Source: Apostichopus californicus
Lineage: Eukaryota > Echinodermata > Holothuroidea > Aspidochirotida > Stichopodidae
Direction: 5' to 3'
Assembly (NCBI GenBank): GCA_020650975.1
Contig: JAIPMN010002222.1
Location: 1 to 39,826, forward strand
DNA length: 39,826 bases
Shown here: positions 35,658-39,826 of the stretch, one piece after another
How the letters are laid out: each line of letters begins with the position of its first letter
Position numbering within the stretch: position 1 is the first letter of the stretch
Notes under the pieces: model-generated
The model's database searches: none
The model's input: only the letters and a program-made list of their open reading frames with translations
What the model was told of the DNA's origin: nothing
Translations under genes and position numbers: made by a program

Positions 35658-35741
35658 GGAGAGGTTGCCGTAGTCCCAGAAGGAAAATGTTGTCCCGAGT
35701 GCGTTGGAAGCTCTTGCCAAGTTGACACCCAAGTTTATCCT
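35658..35741 (+). CDS. FRAS1: FRAS1-like exon E: end of VWC3, start of VWC4
   Basis: 28 codons, phase 0-0, acceptor ccaattctcag, donor gtgagt. Reads GEVAVVPEGKCCPEC (close of VWC3), VGSSC, then QVDTQVYP leading into VWC4. It has the same bridging design as exon B, with the intron falling before the Gly-Glu pair. A 165-codon open frame (35604-36101) contains this exon but extends into both introns; only these 84 bases look coding. Confidence 0.87.
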
Positions 35742-38011
35742 GTGAGTGAATTTCTGATTTTCTTTATTTTCCTTTCTTACCTGTGTCCATGCAAATCATG
35801 CACTTTTCTCATTTTACTAGCTAGCCTACAGAAGTTGGTAACTTTTAGCTGTATGTATTTAAAAGGAAAACAGAACAGATTTGTTGATTTGCATCTTTTA
35901 CATCACATCTTCTTGCTTGAAGTTTCACTTTTATTACAAAACTTCAAATGTTTTTATCTCAAAAAGATGCATAAGTATTTAGTTCCCCCCACCCCCCCCC
36001 TTCCAAATTCATCAGTCAAAACTAAGTCTTTTCCTGGACTATGCTGTAAAGGAAGCTCTTGCCATTATCTATATTTTTGCTACAGTTGTTACCATACCTA
36101 AATTAGAACCAGATGAATTATTCATAATTCCTCTACTGGAAGTCCTGGTTAATAACTGTTTGTTTTATTGCTGGGGATACCTGCAGCTAATTAAACGGTG
36201 GCCCTGGTAGGAAACCCTTTAACTTTTAAGAGCTTTTTTTTCCTTTTGCCATACATGACCTCATTTGTCCTATGGTTGTATCTATAACATGTTTTGTTTT
36301 TGGGTCAAGGTTATTTATACTAGCCAAGATGAATGACAGTGAAGCGACTTTTCATGTGCCTGGTTTGAATTAAAGAAAAATCTTCCAGTGTGTGGTTCTT
36401 TACCATTGCATAGTTACAGTGGCAGAGCTACAAAATTTTTATATTCTCTTCCCCCACTCTCCACTTCTCACATTTTCAGCTCCACCCCCCTCCCCCTCCC
36501 TACACCCAACATTCCCTCATCCTTAAGGAGCAAACATGCCAACCCCTCCAAATGAGATTGTTGCCAGAAACTTGGAGATTTTGCAAAACAATTTCAAAAT
36601 TCAAATTTAACTCCACAACTAAAATATCCTATAGATGTGTCCAAATTGTCATGAGCAATGTGCCTTGATGTGTCCAAATTGTCATGAGTAGGCCTAATGT
36701 GCCTTGCTCATTTATCCCTCATTCCCCCCCCCCCCTTCCCCATACTTTACATGACTTATGAGAAGAATATTTAAAGTTTTAATGTTGGCTGTGTAGTGGT
36801 TTTGAGCCTATGCAGGTTGATTCCAACTTCAAATTAAACTTCTTCTCACCTGGGCTTTGTGGTAAGCTGTAAGGTGTTATAGGTATTAAGAGGTTAATCT
36901 AAAATCAGAACTTGTGGTGTGAAAACTTAGGTCAAGAAATTGTGTGAAAACTCACAAATTGAGAAGAAAATGAGAAGCAACTAAAGGGAGAGAGTAAGGG
37001 GGGGGGGGAGGGGAGAGGAAGGGTAGAGGGAAGGTAAGACAGTCATGGAGTTTGACTGTATATAGAAATACCACTTTTCATGACAATGGTTGCTTATATA
37101 AATATTTTCAAGGCATGGAACAAGTTGTGGTTTCCTAACTCAAACATTGTTGTTCAAGTTTTAACATACATGATAAATTAAACTCATCTTCCGTCCAGGA
37201 AGTTTTTTCTCTTGACCTCGTTGCGAACATCCTTAGGAAGTGGCAGCAATTGTATCTGTTTCTTTAACAGTCAGGTGTGAACGAGATTGAAATCTAGAAA
37301 ACGTTTGTGAAAATGTCATCTTGTGAAACAAAATGATCCAAAGGCCAGCAGAAAAGCATCCTAACTATTTTGGAAAGACCCAAACATGGGGGCTTGCTGT
37401 CAAAGTTTACTCTTTTACAACGACACATATAGTCTTTTCCAAAACAAATTTTGTCAATTGACTAATGGCAACGATCATCAATTTCTACAAATAACTTACG
37501 GTACAGAAACCAGCAGAAAACACATTTTTGAAAATTTTCAGTATTTTATTAGCAGAAAACTATTTTAGGCTAATTCCAAAATAAGAAAAATAATGCAGAC
37601 TAACTTTTATCCATGCCTCCAAGTTGTGGCATAAAATAGCATCAACTGACTTTAAATTTCTAGGAAACATAAAGTTTGAAATTTTTTAAAGGTATTATGT
37701 TGGAAAAGGGACATTTTTTTTTAAACATGTGAATTCCATAGTTACTGAGTAAATCAGTTACTTAAATATGATTGCTCTCCGCAATCTTATGTAGCATTTC
37801 TCAATGTGGTAAATATAACATTCAAAAATTCCCTCTGATAATTGTCATTCTGTTTTAGTAAAAAAAAAAAAGAAGGAAGATCAGTTGTGTCTTTTGCAAA
37901 CAGTTTCAATAATGTAGGAGGTTATCCCAGAGGTTATACAGTTTGATGTTAATTGTGATTATGAATAATTATAGCACTATTGCATATTCATAATGTGTGT
38001 TCTTTGTCTAG
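35742..38011 (+). other. FRAS1: intron between exons E and F (2.3 kb)
   Basis: Phase-0 intron. Contains C-rich runs (35986-36000, 36484-36502, 36725-36735), a 33-bp tandem duplication at 36634-36700 built on gatgtgtccaaattgtcatg, a G-run at 36999-37012 and a poly-A at 37860-37871. Confidence 0.82.
36634..36700 (+). repeat. 33-bp tandem duplication
   Basis: gatgtgtccaaattgtcatg starts at 36634 and 36667, each followed by a gag...aatgtgccttg tail; the second unit has a small insertion (taggcct). Confidence 0.85.
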
Positions 38012-38116
38012 GATGGGGCATCCTGGAGGCTGGATACGTGTACATACTGTCAATGTCAATCTGGTACTGTTACATGTACACAGGAGAGATGTGCAGATGA
38101 TTTACCTTGTGCAATG
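38012..38116 (+). CDS. FRAS1: FRAS1-like exon F: body of VWC4
   Basis: 35 codons, phase 0-0, acceptor ttctttgtctag, donor gtaagt. Reads DGASWRLDTCTYCQCQSGTV, then C, C and a final LPCAM, giving six cysteines of a VWC body. The closing CC-x-x-C of VWC4 should be in the next exon, beyond the window end. As with exons A, B and E it is symmetric. The donor is followed within 50 bases by a 1-kb C-rich repeat tract. Confidence 0.86.
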
Positions 38117-39826
38117 GTAAGTGTGTTTAAGTAGAATGCAATGCTTCACTCCACCTAAACCCTCCTCTCTTCTCTTCGCCTACCTCCCTTCTCTCATCCC
38201 CTCCATCCTGTATCCTCCCCTACTCTTCCCTCCTCTCCACTGTTGCCCCTCAACCCAACCCTTTCCCCCCACAGTTTTTATTAACCCTCCCATCCAACTT
38301 TTCCCCACTATGCAACCCTTTCCCCTCAACCCTCTCCCATCAACCCAAGTCTCCCCATCAACCCTATCCCCTCAATTCAAACATATCTCCTCAACCCAAG
38401 TCTTCCCATCAATCCAACCCTATCCCCTCAACCCAACCCAATCCCCTCAATTCAAACATATCCACTCAACCCAACTCTTTCCCCTCGATCCAACCATACC
38501 CCCCTGGATACAACCCTTTCCCCTCAATCCAACCTTTCCCCTCCAATCCACACTTTCCCCACCCCTCCAACCTGTCCCACCATGCAATCCTTTCCCCTCA
38601 ACCCAACACTCTCCCCTCAACCCTATCCCCTCAACCCTATCCCCTCAACCCTATCCCCTCAACCCTATCACCTCAACCCTATCACCTCAACCCTATCACC
38701 TCAACCCTATCACCTCAACCCTATCACCTCAACCCTATCACCTCAACCCTATCACCTCAACCATATCACCTCAACCCTATCACCTCAACCCTATCACCTC
38801 AACCCTATCACCTCAACCCTATCACCTCAACCCAAACTCTCCATATAACCTTTCAATTCAACCATATCCCCTCAACCCAACCCTATCCCCTCAATTCAAC
38901 CCTATCCCCTCAACCCAACCCTATCCCCAACCCAACCCTATCCCCCAACCCAACCATATCCCCTCTACCCAACCCAATCTCCTCAATTCAACCATATCCC
39001 CCAACCCAACCCTATCCCCTTAACCCAACTATATCCCACCAACCAAATCATATCCCCTCAACTCAACCCTTCCCGTTAACCCAACCCTATCCCCTCAACC
39101 ATATCCCCTCAACCATATCCCCTCAACCATATCCCCCTAAACCCAACCATATCCCCCTCAACCCAACCCTTTCCCTTCAACCCAACCTTTTCCCTCCCAT
39201 CCACCCTCCCCATTCCACCTCTCCCCTACCGCCTCCATCCTGCGAAAAGTTTTATGATTGGTTCAATACCTTTCTTGACATTCAATTATTCAACCCTAGA
39301 CAAGTTCAGGTTTATTTTTTAATCTATCTTTGGTAGTGGATGCAATATCTCTAGAAATGTTTATTTTGACAAAGATCCAAGTGTGCTTATTTTACAAACA
39401 ACAGCAAACAATTGGCTAAATTGTGCCCGCTCAAAAACAAAACTCCAAGCATGAATGGCTGTCGCTTGGAAGAATGCTGTTCTTATGTAGGCGTTGTTAT
39501 TCATACAGAAAAGTCTGAAATTTCAGATGCAAGAAATAGTTAGAAGTCTGAAAAGTCCAACACAACTGATTTTTCATGTTTCATTTATGACTGTTGTTAG
39601 AACTTGCAATATTACTTTAATTTATTTCCATTTTCCAATATTTGCATCAAAACTGAAATATTTTTCTGGAAGATTCTACCGAAAGTGATATCTTGAATAT
39701 TTAACCTTTACTGGGGTCAACAGGATGACCAAGGGTTGGATACTATTTCTATGATATCAAAACATTTCCTTCTGTCCCCTCCATCCACTCTTACCCCTCC
39801 TTCCTCCACCCATTTCAACCCCCACC
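38117..39826 (+). other. FRAS1: start of intron after exon F (open at window end)
   Basis: Opens with gtaagt. The first kilobase is the C-rich minisatellite; 39240-39760 is ordinary AT-rich DNA; the window ends in another C/T-rich tract (39770-39826). The exon that would close VWC4 is not present. Confidence 0.75.
38160..39240 (+). repeat. C-rich minisatellite, 14-bp unit
   Basis: The core at about 38617-38830 is a near-perfect array of CCCTATC(A/C)CCTCAA, roughly 15 units. It grades on both sides into diverged copies built on cccctcaaccca. G is almost absent from the + strand. Because 14 is not a multiple of 3, the array has no stops in some frames and yields a 300-codon frame (38121-39023) of Pro/Asn/Thr/Ser repeats that is not a protein gene: it begins inside an intron, five bases after a consensus donor. 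Confidence 0.93.

Larger units (their letters stand above)
23009..38116 (+). other. FRAS1: FRAS1-like gene, partial (VWC array, six exons)
   Basis: Six exons splice in frame into 681 coding bases (227 residues) made only of VWC modules: VWC1 lacking its first Cys (exons A+B), VWC2 complete (B+C), VWC3 complete (D+E), VWC4 without its final CC-x-x-C part (E+F). Each module shows the family pattern C...C-x2-C-x-C...C...C...C...CCP-x-C. From memory of vertebrate FRAS1, the same blocks occur in the same order: GDIV-x-C and IA-x-N-x-CCPEC in VWC1, a CAKC-x-C-x-NG block in VWC3, and QVY before VWC4. FRAS1 is a secreted basement-membrane protein that works with FREM proteins in epithelial-mesenchymal adhesion. 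CRIM1, kielin/chordin-like and other VWC proteins are the alternatives; ordered module-by-module similarity favours FRAS1. Signal peptide exon and all downstream domains are not in view. Confidence 0.82.

Noticed and set aside
35604-36101. 165-codon + frame
   Set aside because: Only 35658-35741 is coding (exon E, with clear acceptor and donor); the rest is intron read-through.
38121-39023. 300-codon + strand open frame, the longest in the window
   Set aside because: Translation of a 14-bp minisatellite, starting five bases after the exon F donor; repeat structure explains the absence of stops.

Overview
This is an AT-rich, intron- and repeat-dominated eukaryotic window with no bacterial-style gene packing. 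The only gene I can support is on the + strand: six short, cysteine-rich exons between 23009 and 38116 that join in frame into 227 residues of consecutive von Willebrand factor type C (VWC) modules. The order and spacing of these modules match, as I remember it, the N-terminal VWC array of FRAS1 (Fraser extracellular matrix complex subunit 1). The first VWC module lacks only its first cysteine, which would lie in an upstream exon. The fourth is cut by the window end. The signal peptide exon, VWC5-6, the furin-like repeats, the CSPG repeats and the Calx-beta domains are all outside the window. The long introns, the tRNA-derived SINE, the L2/CR1-like LINE ends and the many small TTAA- or TA-flanked elements suggest a marine invertebrate deuterostome, perhaps an echinoderm such as a sea cucumber. 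That placement is an inference from general character, not a diagnosis.

Layout. Positions 1-23008 are non-coding as far as I can see, either the 5' part of the gene (a long intron) or intergenic DNA. They hold a 568-bp TTAA-flanked element (4401-4968), a diverged minisatellite (5344-5560), two copies of a dispersed ~244-bp repeat plus fragments, a tRNA-derived SINE (about 8177-8460), two LINE 3' ends (12215-12350 on +; 18234-18540 on -), several local duplications (7338-7680, 12716-13493, 14591-14853) and a 159-bp foldback element with TA target sites (22562-22720).

Positions 23009-38116 carry the VWC exons: A 23009-23116, B 30841-30930, C 33700-33859, D 34514-34647, E 35658-35741 and F 38012-38116. 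All have consensus AG/GT borders. The introns between them hold two more TTAA-flanked elements (28221-28534 and 31147-31511), further copies of the dispersed repeat, a degenerate SINE copy, a G-rich duplicated tract (25401-25868) and a G-run cluster just downstream of exon C.

Positions 38117-39826 are the start of the next intron. About 1 kb of it is a 14-bp C-rich minisatellite that produces a meaningless 300-codon open frame.

Functionally there is one actor here: a secreted basement-membrane protein whose VWC modules are encoded by mostly phase-0 exons. I found no new multi-gene system. The most interesting material is the set of non-autonomous inverted-repeat elements sharing TTAA sites, and a dispersed repeat that carries a consensus splice-donor sequence into the introns of this gene.
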